From NCBI GenBank assembly GCA_022829145.1, contig CM040764.1, positions 3,371,552 through 3,435,551 on the forward strand: a stretch of 64,000 nucleotides of DNA. Reading direction: 5' to 3'. The translations under genes and the position numbers were made by a program. The notes under the pieces are model-generated. The model was not told the DNA's origin and searched no databases. It was given only the letters and a program-made list of their open reading frames with translations. Source of the stretch: Albula goreensis. Its lineage: Eukaryota > Chordata > Actinopteri > Albuliformes > Albulidae. How positions within the stretch are numbered: the first letter of the stretch is position 1; each line of letters opens with the position of its first letter. This document shows, piece by piece, positions 48,474-63,060 of the stretch.

Positions 48474-51400
48474 CTGTGGGGAGAGGGTCAGACAACAAAA
48501 TCTCACACCACAGCCAGTCAGTCTGGGTTTATACCTAACATGCTAAAACACCTGAGTCGGTGACCTTATCATTAGTTAACTGTATTAGTGCTGGGCTAGA
48601 ACAATAGGATGTGACATCACTGGCCGCTCTCAGACGAGACTGGACAGTCCCTGAGCTGGGAGTTGCCAATGACCTACAGGGAAACACATCCAGCTCACGT
48701 CATAGATACAGAGTTTGATAAACTTGTCTCATGGTGAAAAATGATCACGGATGTCACGTTTAAATCCAAAATTATGTCATATTTGAAAATCTTTTTATAT
48801 AAAATTCATCAAATGAATCAGGGTGTTTGTGCGGACAAAATGAAAAAAACTTAAAAACAATGCATAAAACAGCATCAGCTAGTTTAACTTAGCACCAAGA
48901 GGAAAAGTAGTTTTTCCTGTGAACTATAATTGATTCTCAAACCAACATTTCTAATTGGTTACGAAAATCTTTTCCTGTTGGTCTGAAAATTGCTTTCAGG
49001 AACTGTTTATAGCTGTAGAAGTTAAAGGGAAAGTCCAATCTCAATATATCATCAATCTCAATATATCATATTAATGTAGTTTCAGTTGGACACGACTGAA
49101 TCACTACAATATGTGACTGTTGAAGAATGCACATTAAAGATGCAATATCAGACATACTTTCTATTGAGCATCAGACTATGAAGGTCCCCTGCTGTCTGTT
49201 TGTTGCTTCTCTTTGTAACAGGCCAACCATCAAAGATGTGAGAAGATGAAGTTAATTTAGTTAGTGAAGATTAATACACCTGGATCTGATGTATATAAGA
49301 CTTCCCCTCCTCCCATGGACCCACATTTTGTTCTTTTGGTTTCAGGCTCAACATCACGCCATGGATTCTGGCAAATTCCAAATAAGTTACGATAAAACCG
49401 TACTTCTCCGTGTCTCCACTCTGTCGTCAGCTATGACCCAGCATTTGCAACACACGCAAACGTTTCAGACTTGTGCCTTGCATACTGTATTTCGGACATT
49501 AATGCATGCGGTCATACATGTGGGGGGCTCTGACAGCGTCAAGGTGGGCAGATGTGGACAGTGGCAAGTGTGAAGGGCCAATAGCCTGTCCCCCTGGGGA
49601 CAGAGGTCATAGCTAACGAGCACATCCCCGGCCCCCTCCCTCCCCCTTCAGCCTGTCCTTGCCTCCTCCTGAGAGAATCTCAGCCATTAGAGGCTTTTTG
49701 GTCCCATTCCCGGCTCCCTATATTTGGCACACAGCTCGGAGCGATCCCCCCATCCTGTTCGACTCGTAGCCTTTTCAGTCACATTATTTTTAATGAATGT
49801 CAGAAAACATCAACAGAAGCAATGCCGAGGCAAATAAAGAACTACCACGCTTCTCCCCCCTCAGAGCTGAGAGTCTCTCTCTTCCTCACTCTGTCCTTCT
49901 CTTTTTCTATCATTGCTGGGAGGCAGAAACTGGAAAAAGCCAAAGTAAGAAATACAATTCTTTCTCTCATTCTTCTTTGGTATGGACTACATGCTAGCGT
50001 GATTTCATTAACTAAAATGTATCATCACATGAAAAAGTTTTCATTTCATTCATCTTTAAATGACCCTCGTTATGGACAATTTTTTGGTTGGAATGTTAAA
50101 GTAATGGCTGTTTTGTCCGTTTGCTAATGTCATTTCGTGTCACATAACACATGCAGATTTATATTCTCCAGCCATGATCCAGGCTAATATGCAAGTGGGC
50201 TAACTGCCTAATCGCTGTCTGTTCCTGAACTGAGCAAACAACTGTCATGGAGTCTGGTGGGTAACCACAGTGCAAAAAAGAGCACAGCACCCCCTCTGAC
50301 AGAAGAGGGAAGAACAGGCTGAGAGAATTATCTATTATCAGTTTCAATTCCACTTATTATTTGTCAGAGGACTGTCAAGATCTGCATTTTCTACATCTAC
50401 ATTTTCTTCAATGTACATAGTCATTTGTCCAGAAAATTTATTTGTTAATGTTGCTCGTTGTCTTGACTTCAAATGTAAAAGAGTCATAAAGTTCCGCTCG
50501 ACTCATGCTGACATTTTTAGCAATATATTCCATTCTGAAAATGGTGATGCATGATGACCCAGTCTTGAAAATTTATGTCAGTAAAAGTAAGAGTAATTGA
50601 ACTATAAAAGTCGATGTTTTGACCTCCTCCTTAAACGACTTCCTGTTTGACACTTGATCTTGCATATATGACAGATATGATGTAGTATCCAATTCATAAA
50701 GCTACCAAGCAAATAAAGGGGCGCCACTTCTCCAACTACGGCTGCCATACCACTCTCTGCCACCACTGTGCGTATTTCTTTGGTTGAAATTAGGAAGTGA
50801 GTCAGCTCCAGTGGGCCTATATAAAGAGATAAGTCCACTCCCCATCACTTCAGCTGAACCTGAGCTAAAAAATGATCTACAAATGTACTTCTCCCATGCC
50901 AGTATTCACACAGGTCAGGTTTGTAATGTGATGGTGCCATTTTTGTTTTGACGAACTTTACTTTGAACGTAGCCGACTGGCTGGTATCCATAAACCTGTG
51001 GTTCCTATGGATGTATGACTCGTTGTATCACATTTTCGCAGTGTGTTTCCATGGAATTCAGAATTTTTTCATTGCATATATATGGAAAGTATATTGCCAA
51101 TATGGCATCCTGTCACATGGTTTGGCAAACTCAATTTAACAATCATTGACTCTGACTCTATGACTCTACCCCGGTACTCAAGTAATAGTTCCATCCAGAT
51201 CAAAGTTTTCCTCCGGCAAAACTGTTTTACTGAGGGTTGACAGGAGATCCAGTCTGGCTGCACATTATCCTCCATCTCCAGCTCAGAAAACAATGCACTG
51301 CACTTAAACATGGGACATCCAAAATTCACAGAGCATATGTGTGAGAGTGTGTGTCTGATTGTACTGCTGTAGCATCTTTTAATATGTAAAATGAGACACC

Positions 51401-52259
51401 ATTCAGTATTTTCTCCTACGACACACATTATGACACTTACAAGAAAGGTTTTCTTTGTTAATTGACAATTACTTAGTTGAATGAGATGGACCGTAAATTT
51501 CCTTCACAAACACACTGCACTTTCACCATGCTGATTCCCAGCAATCAGCCTCTCACTGGTCTCTGGTCACATGATTGGACACGCCTGCCACAGACTCCTC
51601 TCACACTGTTTTAGGGGTTCAGTCTAGATATTTCCCCTAAAATAAAACCCCAACACTGGCTTTCTTACGCTTGTCCCGTGTTGCAAGCGCCCCTCTTTCA
51701 CCCCTTAAAAATTCACTGTAGAACTCTTACTGTGCCAAACGTCCCGTGAAGCTATCACTGGGGGCGGTGGGGGGGGACAGCTCTAATCCTTTTAAGCTCC
51801 ACTATGTAGGTTAGTTGTTGTTAGAGGCTTAAGGACTGATTGTTTTTCGAGAGAGAGAAAGAATACAACTACATATTTTTTGTTAAATATTATACTGTTA
51901 TTGGTAATACGGTTGTTGTTGCTGTTTTGTATTTTTGTTATCATTATGATTGACTGTTCTTTTCATTATGCTATGCCAATAAATCAATTCAAACCGAACC
52001 AAATTGATACTGAGAATGTAACTGAGTGTTATAACTACCAATTATATTGAATAGTTAAAATTCTTTTTTTTTTATTCATGCATGTTTTGCTTTGGCAAAT
52101 GATCTCTTAATTCCAAAATTGAAAGAGAGTGTGAGAGAAGGAGAAAGAAGGGAGATAGTGAAAGAGAGTGAGAGCAAAACTGAATGCAGTGGATAACTGG
52201 ATGTAAGCTTAAATCGAGCATGGCAATTACTTTTGTCACTGCGGTGCAGGGTCCGGACG

Positions 52260-52261
<2 letters not shown>

Positions 52262-52345
<84 letters not shown>
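52262..52345. repeat. (GT)n microsatellite
   Basis: A pure GT run of 84 bp lies between CGGACGGC and TTTTCGATCAGG. Frames through it on both strands are artefacts. Confidence 0.95.
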
Positions 52346-52349
<4 letters not shown>

Positions 52350-52678
52350 GATCAGGACGCCCCTCCCTTCCTGAACCACGGAGGGTCCCTTTTGGGGCAG
52401 TGGAGCGCTCGGGGGGGGGTGGTAGTGGGCGTGGTGGAGTTGAGGGGGTGCAGACCGGCTCACAGGGGGTTATGTCAGGCATTTGGGACATGTTCTCCCT
52501 GTCCCTCTCTCCATGTCTGTATCTCTCTCTGTCTCTCCTCCCCCTCCCTCCCACTCTCACACCATTACTGTCGAGGCTTTCAGACTGGAATCCCACTGAC
52601 AGAAATGAGCAGCGTGCTAACACACAGAGATAATCTGACTGATTTCATTCCCTAAGTCTGCAAATTTAGGATGATTAA

Positions 52679-52728
52679 GGAGAGAGAGAGAGAGAGAGAG
52701 AGAGAGTGTGTGTGTGTGTGTGTGTGTG
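52679..52728. repeat. (GA)n(GT)n compound microsatellite
   Basis: About 28 bp of GA dinucleotides are joined directly to about 22 bp of GT. Confidence 0.95.
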
Positions 52729-54614
52729 AAGAATGAGTGAAGAATGATGGCATATATAATGTCTTGGAAAACAAGCCTGTAATGGCCGCAGATCTGGCTT
52801 ACCAAAATATTAACTCCATATATAACAGCAATGTTACCTTATAAATATGAAAGGGATCTCTTTTTAAATAATTTTTTTGCCTTTTTCAACAAAATTGAAA
52901 TGCTCAGTCATATTCACAAGCCATTCCAATCTGCACTCTCCACTATCAGTCCAGGAGGGTGCATTCAAGCCCACGCTCTCCCCGAAAACACATGATGTCA
53001 AACCACTGCAGAGGAGGACACATTGTGAGACTTGTGGATGTCCCAGTGACCAGCAGGGGTCACTAGTGAGCAGTGCGGCACAGACTCTACTGTCTCTACT
53101 CTGACTTAACTGACTCTCTGAATCCCTGAATCCCTCTCACTCTGGGCAAGGCTAAGGCCAGTTACACACAGTTGGCACTGACACAGCCCAGACCCCGGTG
53201 GCACAAAGATACACTAGAACAGCGGTTTAACAGGATGAGCCACCCAGAGGCCCCTGGTGAATGCTATCAAGTCATTAATAAACATAATAAACACATTAAA
53301 CATTGTGCAGTACATCAGCAGTTCAGGAGCAGGGTTAAAGCTCCAGACTCACAGCTTTGATTCAGGATTGGTAGGTTACTGACTGTTCACAGAAATATTT
53401 CACCTGTATTGCCTCACTAAATCCAGCTGTATTACTGGATTATATGTGGAAAAAGTATGCTGTTAATCACCCGGGATCGCTCTGCTTGGCTGAGGTATTA
53501 TCATTAAATCCCAGTGAACGTATGAAGGATAGACACCTGAACAGGTGGTCACAAGGTCCACCCCATTTCTCTTCGCTCAGTTTGTAACGCTTCACTGGCA
53601 TGACATAATTTTCATTACATTACAACTCATTCAGCAGCCACTCACTTAACAAAGTGGGAGAACAGAAGTGCATCCCATCCACTTGAGTATGTGAGCAAAC
53701 GTGCCAGACCTGGCTAACCACATTACAAGAGCAGCAAGTGTACATGCAGCATTGCTAAAGCCGTGATGGAATACAATCCATAATAAGAAAACAAAACCAA
53801 AATTACAGAATGTCAGAACTCATTTAGGACAGCCAATGATTCTGCTGTCCTGAGATCAGTGTGGAGTTCACTCCACCAATGGGGGGCCGATACAGACGGA
53901 CATTGTAACTGAGAAGTGTGACTATGAAGGGAGGGGGCAGTCAGTAGAATGGCCTCTGTTGTATGCTCAAACATATGGGGGACAACTATACTCATGCATT
54001 TCCATTTATGAAAAAGCTATTTTAATGCAAATTATTCATCATTTTGGTACCAGTGTACCAGTATTTCAGGAGTACACTCCCTCCCCCCTTTCTGTCATTG
54101 CTCTTCTCACGCCAAAACCAGAGCACAGAATATTTCCCAAACTCCTGTATCTTCTAACGGAAACAAGCAGACATGGATATGTGGGGCGTCTGTTGAGAGT
54201 ACAGCGCTCTTCCTTCCCCGCTTAATTGCACTGCGCGTTTCTAACCACATAACAGATGTGGCTGAGTGGTGTGAAAACTGACCTGTCAGCGCAAAAGGCC
54301 TGCAGTCACAAAACTATGGATGTACACAGAGACGACAGCATGTGTTTCTGGACAGTTTTCTTGATTAAGAAGAAATGTTTTCTCCCATGATGCACTGGTG
54401 TTACACAAACTTGGGGCATTATTTAACATAACCACAGATTCTATAGATGAACTAGATATGTTGCTCATGTGTTCCTTCCCCCCTCTTAACAGTCTAAATG
54501 CAGAAGGTTCTCATTGGCAACAGCGATTCTGCCCCTATATGACAGTTTCTGAATCCTTTTTATAATTTACTGAACTTGTATTTTACCAGGCATAACCATA
54601 TTAAATTACTGCCA

Positions 54615-54648
<34 letters not shown>

Positions 54649-54650
54649 AT
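54615..54650. repeat. (TAT)n microsatellite
   Basis: About twelve TTA triplets form one uninterrupted run. Confidence 0.9.
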
Positions 54651-57600
54651 AATACACAAATAATCATGTATCACCTAGAAACAGGCCCAAGCAACGGCCC
54701 CTCTGTGCCTTACCACAGTCCTTGTGGAACAGCATAAAGGCTGGCCTGCATTGAACGTCATGAAAGCTGCTCTCTAGAGGGTTCAACACCTAGAGATTGT
54801 ACGGAGTTACAGACCTGACTGAAGGTCACAGATCATTACATTCAGGACACCTGAACTCACTTGACTTGGCACCTTGACCCAAAGTCAAAGCCTTAGCTAA
54901 ACGGAAAACAACAGGAAAGAAACTTGAGAGATGAGTGCTGTATCTTGAAGTAAGGAAGATAGGAACGCACACCAATATCGACCAGGAGTCGACAAATGAT
55001 ATTATGATGAAGCGAAAGCAATTCATCAGTTCGACAGGAAATTTGTATTCAAACACTGAAATGACCAGCATTTCAGTCACTGCCTTCGCCAAGGTGAACT
55101 GAACATTCTGTAAGGCGAACAGATGAACATTTCCTCATTAAGGAAATCAAGGTCAGTCACATTCTCAGATAAACAAGAGACGCTAAAATCTTTAACCGGA
55201 GTAGAAATTAATACAATTAATTCACCAGTAATCGCCTGATATTCGCTGAAGATTAGTGTGTCTCTTCACTTTTAGGGTAAACGTTGGCTGTGCTTATGAA
55301 GCAGAGAGCTGTGGCGATACAGCACGCTGTGGATTACTCCTAATGTCTGTCCAGGGGCGCTGCACCACACTGAGCCAAGCTAAGGCAGACAGGAGCAGAG
55401 CAAAGACCGAACAGCAGCCAGAGGAATGCCAAACAGCAGGCTGAAAGACGGCCCTTTGGCCTGGATAACCCTGATCAGCTCTCCCATCCTCCCACAGATC
55501 TCTACAGGCTGGAGCAGACGGCGCCGCTGCATCCCCCCAGCTGAGCCTGTCTGTCACCTTTTACGGGGCCTGTCTGTGCAGCTCTGCACCTGTCTGCGCA
55601 GCTTTGTTTGACCGGTCACTGTCCATCTGTGCTGTAATGCAGTTGCTGCAGTCCAGGTCGGTAATGGTGCTCATGTTAGAGGGAGTTTCCATTCCTGCAG
55701 GACTCAGTGCTGCTCTGTGATAAAGCAGAAACCCCAGGGGGGGGGATGTCAGTTGGACACGCCACATGTTTACAAAATTTGCCGTTGGCTTGCTGCGAAA
55801 TTGGTACTTCTGTCCGCACAGCAAAGGTTTTGCTGGGGTTCATTTTTCAGACGCCGGAATTTCATACAGTTTCACATTCATTTTATGCTCAAATTAGATG
55901 AGCTTGTTGAATACTAAAAGGTGGTTTATCGACCGATTATTCTTCGCAGAACAGAAACCCCACCCCCCCCACCCCAGCGCCCTTCAAACTGTCTTCGGCT
56001 TCAGTCCTGAAGACAGTAGTGACACCTAATTGGCTGATGAATCATCTTCATTTTAAACACAGAGCTCCTCTGAACCCACTCACTGTGACTCACGTTAACC
56101 ATCTGCGGTTTGGTAATTCGGTCAGTGTTCAAACAGAAAAGGAGGGTGGTTGTAATGAACCAAACAGTTACCAGAATGGGAAAGGGACAGCATTTTGTGG
56201 CCAAGTGTAATGAAGGAGATGACCACACTCACACATAGCTCAGTTTACTTCAATTCCCATTGGTTTCAGTGCAGAGGACAGGGCTGAAGACCTGACCATG
56301 GGCCAGGTGAAGCTTTGGATAAAGTGTTCCAGGGCAGGATCTTGGCCTGATTCTGCATTTGCCCAGAGCCCAGACTTCCTGGAGCCTCAGCCAGTAGGGC
56401 TTAGATAGAGTTTCTCCCACACTGCAGCCACAGAGTCCTACAGTAATGAATCACAGACAAACCCCACCCTGCCATCACTGCCGTGTCTCAGCTCCGAGGA
56501 CGTCTCCAGGCAGATCGAGGACCACAATGAAAGGCTGTGTGTCAGAACCCGCTCGTGAAAGGCAGCCGGTTAATGTGCGCGGCGGCGAACAACGGCCAAA
56601 GGAACGGAGTTGGCCTTGAGCGGATGTTGCTATGGTGCTGATGTCTTTGTACTTTCCCGTGCTGCGCTGTCGTGGGGGTTGGAGGGCTCCCCTGCACCTG
56701 GCCTGAGTCTCCTTGGATATTTAAGGGCCATGACTCCCCCCCACCTCCCCCGGCCCCCTCCCCAAGCTGGAGAAGGGCGAGCTGACCCGTTTCCCGAAAT
56801 CCCTGCATCCTTAAATAAAGCTGCCGGGCACCGCAAATCCCCCCGAGCTGCCTAATCCCAGAGCCTTTTACGGATTAAAAATACGGGAAAAATAAATACC
56901 GTAGAGAACGAATAATCTACTACCTCTTTTTCTCACTCCCTCTGCTGCTTTGTGTGCTGAGCGGGTGCGGTGCAGTGCCACGCTCCCGCACCCCGCCTGT
57001 GGCTCGTGACCCACCCCGTGGCAGCCTCCGTTTGATGCCGGTGAGGTCAGGTGCACCATGGCAACTGATTATGGCAGGAAGTTGGCATTTGCCTTTGAGT
57101 GGCTGGATGTGGCGATGTGTGCAGCATTCTATTACATTCAGACATTAAATATAAGGGTGGATGCTCTTTTCCAAAGAAAATCTCACAGCCTTTTATGCAC
57201 CATGCATTTACAAAGCTGCATATTTTACTGAAGAGAAAAAGGTAGCAATACCAGTGCCCTGAGTAATGGGCCCAGCTCCCAAACTTACACTACAAAACCA
57301 CCCCACTACAGGAAACTGAGAAAGAAATACAAAACTCAGGGCTAAAGACTCATCAGCCAGCCTCATAAAGGCCCATGTACTGTTCATATCCCCTGGTTTA
57401 ATTATCAGAGTCCATGAGTGCATGGGGTCAAAACCCAGTCAGCTGCATGGTTACCGTGAGCAGTTCTTTGGTCATTTCGTCTCTGGCTCTGCTCCCATTT
57501 GGAAAGCAGAAAACAGATAAACAAATAGCCTTGGCGATAATGAATCTTAAAACCAGAGTCATTACCTGAATGTAGTGAAGTTTAAAATGGCCATTAAGGT

Positions 57601-60262
57601 TTCATTTTTGCAGTGTAGTGCAGGAGAAGCAAGTGTTATTTTAACACTGGGAGAAGGCAAAATTAGGACGGGGGGATCAATACGGATCAATGTGCTCGGT
57701 GGTTGACCCACACAAATCGATCCTGTCCCCTGTCCCATGAATTTTACCAGCTGCGTGAGTGCACTCTCTGTTCATCCAAAACTAACCCTCCTGGTCATGT
57801 GACCAGTCTGTGACATTAAAAAGCTCCAGAGCAGATGCTCTCATGTAGGGAAGCAGGCCAGGTTTATCATCATACATGTTACCCATTAAGCCTGTCACAG
57901 CTGGACAAGTTAATGGCAGCCAGCTAGTTTGGGTACCTTTCTCACAGGCACTAAAGCCAGGCATGGAACTTGCAACCTCCAGGTTTAATTTATTAACCAT
58001 AAAAGTCAGTGTTTACCTCTCATATTTAAATTATGGGTTATATATGCACTTTGCAACAGCGCTGCAAAAAGCCCTTGAGCATGTGGTGTTTGTATTAAGA
58101 ACTGCATTAAAAAAACAACATCGTTCTAAGAACCCAAAAACATTTAAAAACATTTACATGTTAAGCGAATATCGTTTCCAGGAAGGTCATGAATATTCAT
58201 GAGGAAACTTCTGAAGCTCTGGCTCTCTGAGCGTATGGCGTGCTTTTAAAAAGGCCCGAGCTGAGAGCGGCCCCGTCTCTCTGATTTAAATTCTGCACAG
58301 CCCTCCTGACAAACCCGACTCTGAAACACTTCAGAGGCGCCAGTACGCTCTCGAGGAGGGAGGGGGGGGGGGAAGCGGGGTGTGGGAGCGAGGTGGCTCC
58401 TCAAACCGTTCCCTCTCCTGTCGGAAAGATCTGCACTCCCATTAAGATTCAGCGGGTGTGATTGGCTATCTTAATGGCCGTTTAACGGGCGTGATATTGG
58501 TTGTTTACAGGTGGAGGGCCGGGATCTGGGATCCGAGCCATGCTGGGGAATGCTGGGGCACCATGGCGACCTTATCAGTTGGCCTCAGGATGGTCTAATG
58601 CTACATTCTCATGGATGACAGCACAAAATCAGAATAAAAGTGGACTTTACAGGTATCCTTGACTAGGTGACACTGATGTAACTGGGTCATGAGGGGGTGT
58701 AAGAATTCCAATTGCTCAACCCCCCCTTCACCTAGACAAAAGAAATAAAAGAATAAATGAATAAATAAAGGTGGAGGGTAGGAGGAGGACTGAGTGTTTC
58801 CCAGTAGGTGATTGGGAGCACCCCCCTGCCCCCACACCACCAACCAACACACACATGTGTAAAATGGGGATGGCAGGTTAACAAGGGGGATGCATTTTGG
58901 TCATTTTGCTAACAAGGAGGATGGCGTCCCCCTCCACCCCCCCTCAAATCTCCAACTGGTGTTTCCACTCCCACAGTCAAGGGGGGGGTGTTTGTTTTGC
59001 TGCTGTCAGGCTGGCAGTGTTCCAGGACAGACAGACGTGGACAGACAGGCAGACAGGGGCACGTGCCTCCAGGCTAACCCCTCTGTCCTTCCACTAAAAT
59101 CATTAAAAACCACTGGGCCCCACTTATGAAACATTTAGGCCACACGCATGTCAACATTCAGTGATTACAAAACATTTATGATTACATAAAGAATGTAAGG
59201 GTGCCACAAAAGGACATAAAAGAATTTCCAGATCTATTCCTTTTGTATCGGCTTTTGTATGTAAATTTCCATTGTGCAAGGCAAAAAAAAAGTCATAAAC
59301 AATACGTTCAGATGCACAAACAGATGGGCACAATCGAAACACATGGGCACAAACATACACGCACACACTCAGGTACTGAGAACATATTCAGTCTCCCCTC
59401 AGCTGTATGAGAGACCATAAGGGCCTCAGAATTAGAGGGTAATTCTGGTTCGCATTTGGTTCCTTTAAGACAGACTACAGTTTTAAGCTGAATGTGATCT
59501 GTGCTCTGTCCCATGCTGGGCCAAGCACGGGGGATCAGAGAGTTCTTCCACCGGGCACTGAGCTCTTAAGGTAGGGTCATCGGCCTCTTAATTGAATTTG
59601 ACGATGAGGGGAAGCTAATCCGGTCATTGCAGTAGCTTCCTCAGCGTCTCTCTGGAGCGCGGCTCGCTTAGCGGGGAGATATGGTGACCAGCAACCCCGC
59701 CCCGTCACCCTGTCTGTGAACCCGTGCTCCAGGAAACAGGATAGGACACGGAGGCGCTGAAAGCCTGTGCATACAGTAACTGTGGCGACCGTCACCGGGC
59801 AACCCGCCACCTGCCGCCGGGATAGGCCAAACAGTGACGAGCTGAGCGAGGAAGGATGGGATGCTGGAGGTAGGGATGGATGGATATAAAAAGAGGTGAA
59901 GTGTAGGAGAGAGGCCTCGTGTCGCTCGCCCAACATGCCCCGTTCCCAGGTCTGTGGAAGCAGTGTTGACAGGATTCTCCGGGTTTCCCGTGATTTAATT
60001 ACACCTGTGCTTTGGCCGGACCTTGTAAGCTAAAGATGAATGGCCAGCCAATAAACCCTCCCCTTTTCCTGGCGTATTGATCTTGGTGAGATTGATGTGT
60101 GGGTTTATTTCACTAGGAATTACACAGACCATGAGAGCCGAGCCATGGCCGGCCCACTGATGACAGAAACAGACAGAAACGGTCTCTTCAGACCGCCCTG
60201 AACCCCTCTGCAGCTGAGAGTGGGAGTTAACAGTGCTCTGGCTCTGTGGCATGAATCAAGAG

Positions 60263-60376
60263 CTATATGAGGTGTGTGAGTGTAGTGTGTGTGTGTGTGG
60301 ATGGGTGTGTGTGAGTATGTGTGTGGATGAGCATGTATGAATTTACGTGTGTGTGTGTGTGTGTGTGCGTGTGTGC
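60263..60376. repeat. TG-rich low-complexity tract
   Basis: Interrupted TG dinucleotides include two purer runs near 60288 and 60345-60366. A similar tract lies at 60885-61003. Confidence 0.85.
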
Positions 60377-61545
60377 GTTTTCTGGGCTCCATGACACCTG
60401 GCTGAATCAATAGGGAATCTCAGAGCTGCGCCAACCACTTGCCCCACTGCCTTCTGGGTAAACTCTGAGCAGGTGCTCTGTCAGGGGGGAGTGAGCCCTG
60501 ATTACACACCTACAGTGGGGACCTGCACAGGCGGACTCATCACCAGCCATCCCCTGCAGCTCAGCCCAAAGGACAGTAGCTGCAGTCTGCCTGGCTGGAG
60601 GAGGATGCTGGGATAAGGATCACACTCCCCTGCTCTCACCCTAATCCACTCCCTTTTGCAGACTCCATTAGTTCACCCTCCAGTGGTGATGGGGACCCGC
60701 TAAAGGTCTAGGTCAAGGATTAGACTGGGAGCGCAGAGGCGAATCCTGCACAGAGTCGGCCGTAGTGATGGTCGCTAAGATACGGGGTGGAGCTGCGTGC
60801 CTACAGCAGCTTCAATCGTTTCTGAGGAACTCCGTACTGCTTTCTGCTGATGGGGAGGGACCTTAAAATGCTGGTCTGTACATGGAGTGTGTGTGTTTGC
60901 ATATGTGGGTTTGTATGTGTGTGTCTGAGTGTGTTTGCATATGTGTGTGTATACCTGCGTGTGTGTGTATTTGTATATGTTTGTGTATGTGAGTGTGTGT
61001 GCACTCACTGCAGAAATGCACACCACATACAGCTCTACAGGAACAATCGTTATCTTTATCATACATTCTACACATTTCATACAAATCAATTTAATGTACC
61101 TGACATATACGTACACAGTGTAAGGTTTAGTGTTTCAGCTGGGTTTTAGTTGAGCTATGAGTGAAAATAGTTTTACATATATTGTTATTTATGTGTGAAC
61201 AATTCATATATTTTTGGTCCAAGCAATCCACAGATAGATAAATATGTTTGAAATAACATCTGAGAGTGGATTAAAGAATGCGCTACATCTCACACACACA
61301 CACACACACGTTACTACCCCTCCTTCATCCGCAGCACTGCGCAGGTGGCACTCTTTACCGACGCCTCACACGCAGCCCCTCTGTAAGGCAGCTCTCTGAC
61401 TCCATCCTTCAGTCTCCCGCAGATCGCACGCTCTTTCAGCACCCCGCCGGCGCGCCACCTGTGCGTGACCTGCGTACGGCTCGCATCTGGACCAGACGCA
61501 GAGATCGGGGTTTGGCCGCCGGGGCGATGCCAAAACATCGCTCAC

Positions 61546-61573
61546 CTGCAGCGGTGATGTTTCCGCAGGACAT
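61546..61573 (-). other. arhgef4: Candidate alternative first coding exon of arhgef4
   Basis: The ATG at 61573 (context AAAATGT) opens MSCGNITAA plus one base, to the donor CTGCAG|gtgagc at 61546. The phase (1) is exactly what the linker exon at 48473 needs. The joined product would be 566 residues. A short upstream ORF (MMNTAAVPLRKVLGC) precedes it. The surroundings (61320-61630) are GC-rich, as expected of a promoter. Support is phase, donor and context only. Confidence 0.35.
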
Positions 61574-62528
61574 TTTTAACACCCAAGCACTTTCCGCAAG
61601 GGCACAGCGGCGGTGTTCATCATGGCGTCTTTACATCATAACAACACACTAAATCTATTCCATTTTCACTCATCTCGAAAACTCAATACACTCCATACTA
61701 GAGCATACAATGAAATGGATAAAAACTAAATATGTGGACAAAAACGACACAGCTCTGCTCAGAGCCACTTACACTGGGAGCACAGCTACCTACTGTCGAC
61801 ATGCAAGCCCAGCCTATCAATGAAAACACTCCAGAGAACTCAGGGGCGTGAAGTCAAATACTACACATAGACAGTATGCTATACTACACTACACCACAAT
61901 GCTCCCCTATACTCCTACACACTGGAGCATGCTTCAGACATGCTCCAGAGCCTCCGTCCTGGACACATGTAGGGCTCGCTGCTTCGTCCTGTCACTTCAA
62001 AATCAGCAGCCAACTCCAACTCAAGAGACCACGGGAGGGGAGTTAATTGACAGTGTAATCAAGGGCTTTTAATTGATGACTTAAGTCCTTAAGCAGATCC
62101 CACAGTCCTCCAGGTCCAAGGCTGGAGACCTCTGCTCTGCATAAATAGGTATTTATTTATTCTTTTTTGCTGTGAATAAAGCTGGTGTTCCCTACATAGT
62201 CACAGTTAGCCAATCCCGCCCACAGGCTCTGCCCATTCCCCTTTTTGACAGACGCCTGATGAGGGTTGGGACAAAGCCTGAGATGAAGTGCATGAGAAAC
62301 CCTTCCAGAACCAATTCCTGGATAAGGCTGATGGGAAATTTCTATTGCTGTATTACCAACTTGTAGAGCAGTATAAGGAAGGAACTGGTTTAGTTCATAT
62401 AATACTACCCTGTAACCTTCTCATGCTGACTAACAAACGTTGTCCAGCATTGACCTTGGTTAATACCACTGAACAGAAGAACTGGGAAGAAAACAGGCTG
62501 TTGCTTGAGGGGAGGTTTTCTGACTGTT

Positions 62529-62542
62529 CCAGCAGAGGGCGC
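62529..62542 (+). promoter_or_regulatory. CTCF consensus motif
   Basis: CCAGCAGAGGGCGC matches CCASYAGRKGGCRS fully. Together with the opposite-strand motif at 46097 it could delimit the arhgef4 5' region; binding is not shown. Confidence 0.45.
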
Positions 62543-62639
62543 TCTACAAAGCATTCATTCCAACCAACACAGGGGTCAGGTACCAAAAGATCACCTGCTG
62601 TCTTCTGAAACAGTGAGGCACTATGAGTGATTCATCTCA

Positions 62640-62705
62640 TGTCTTAGATTACGTTATGTTACATTATCTTATCTTGAGCGACTTACGACATAGAAGCTAG
62701 TGCAT
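62640..62705 (-). mobile_element. Fragment resembling a fish SINE tail
   Basis: GTTATGTTACATTATC followed by TTGAGCGACTTACGAC resembles the reverse complement of the common fish SINE 3' tail. The fragment is short and degenerate. Confidence 0.3.
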
Positions 62706-62789
62706 AGAGGGGGCTGAAGTGGAAAAACTATATAAAGGAGGGAAGTACAGTCTCAGAAAGAGCAGAAATGTGGAGATTAAGGCTTTTCT

Positions 62790-63060
62790 GAGAGGGTGTT
62801 GCGAACCGGGGCAAATTCGGGTTACCGTCCCGGCTGTCACACCGCGGCACCTCACTGCGCCTTTTCTGCCTCATGCCGATCCGGGGCGGGCGGCGTGGGC
62901 TAATTCGCTGTCGCGTTCAGCCGCAGCCCTGATTCTGACGTCCCCGGACAGGCTGGGACAGGGGGTGGGGGGCGCGAGGCTCCGGCGGGGAGGGGGAGAA
63001 ACCGGATCACCGCTCTCTCCAGAATCATGCTAATTCCTCCCCCGCGCTCCTCGCAGAGTC
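62790..63060. other. GC- and CpG-rich patch
   Basis: The patch is dense in CG dinucleotides (for example GATCCGGGGCGGGCGGCG near 62878) compared with its AT-rich neighbours. It could be a CpG island for an upstream arhgef4 promoter or an unlinked regulatory element. No exon is supported. Confidence 0.35.

Larger units (their letters stand above)
48474..61545 (-). other. arhgef4: Upstream or intronic sequence of arhgef4 without supported exons
   Basis: I looked for the conserved human N-terminal segment in minus-strand frames and did not recognise it. Open frames here are short and lack splice or family support. Contents are microsatellites, a SINE-like patch near 53600-53690 and GC-richer patches near 55480-55560 and 56550-57000. 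Confidence 0.5.

Noticed and set aside
52072..52655. ORFs of 140-183 residues on both strands
   Set aside because: They depend on the GT repeat at 52262-52345 and low-complexity flanks.
59577..59936. 119-residue minus-strand ORF in a GC-richer patch
   Set aside because: It has no similarity to the arhgef4 N-terminus, no splice phase fit and no recognisable domain.
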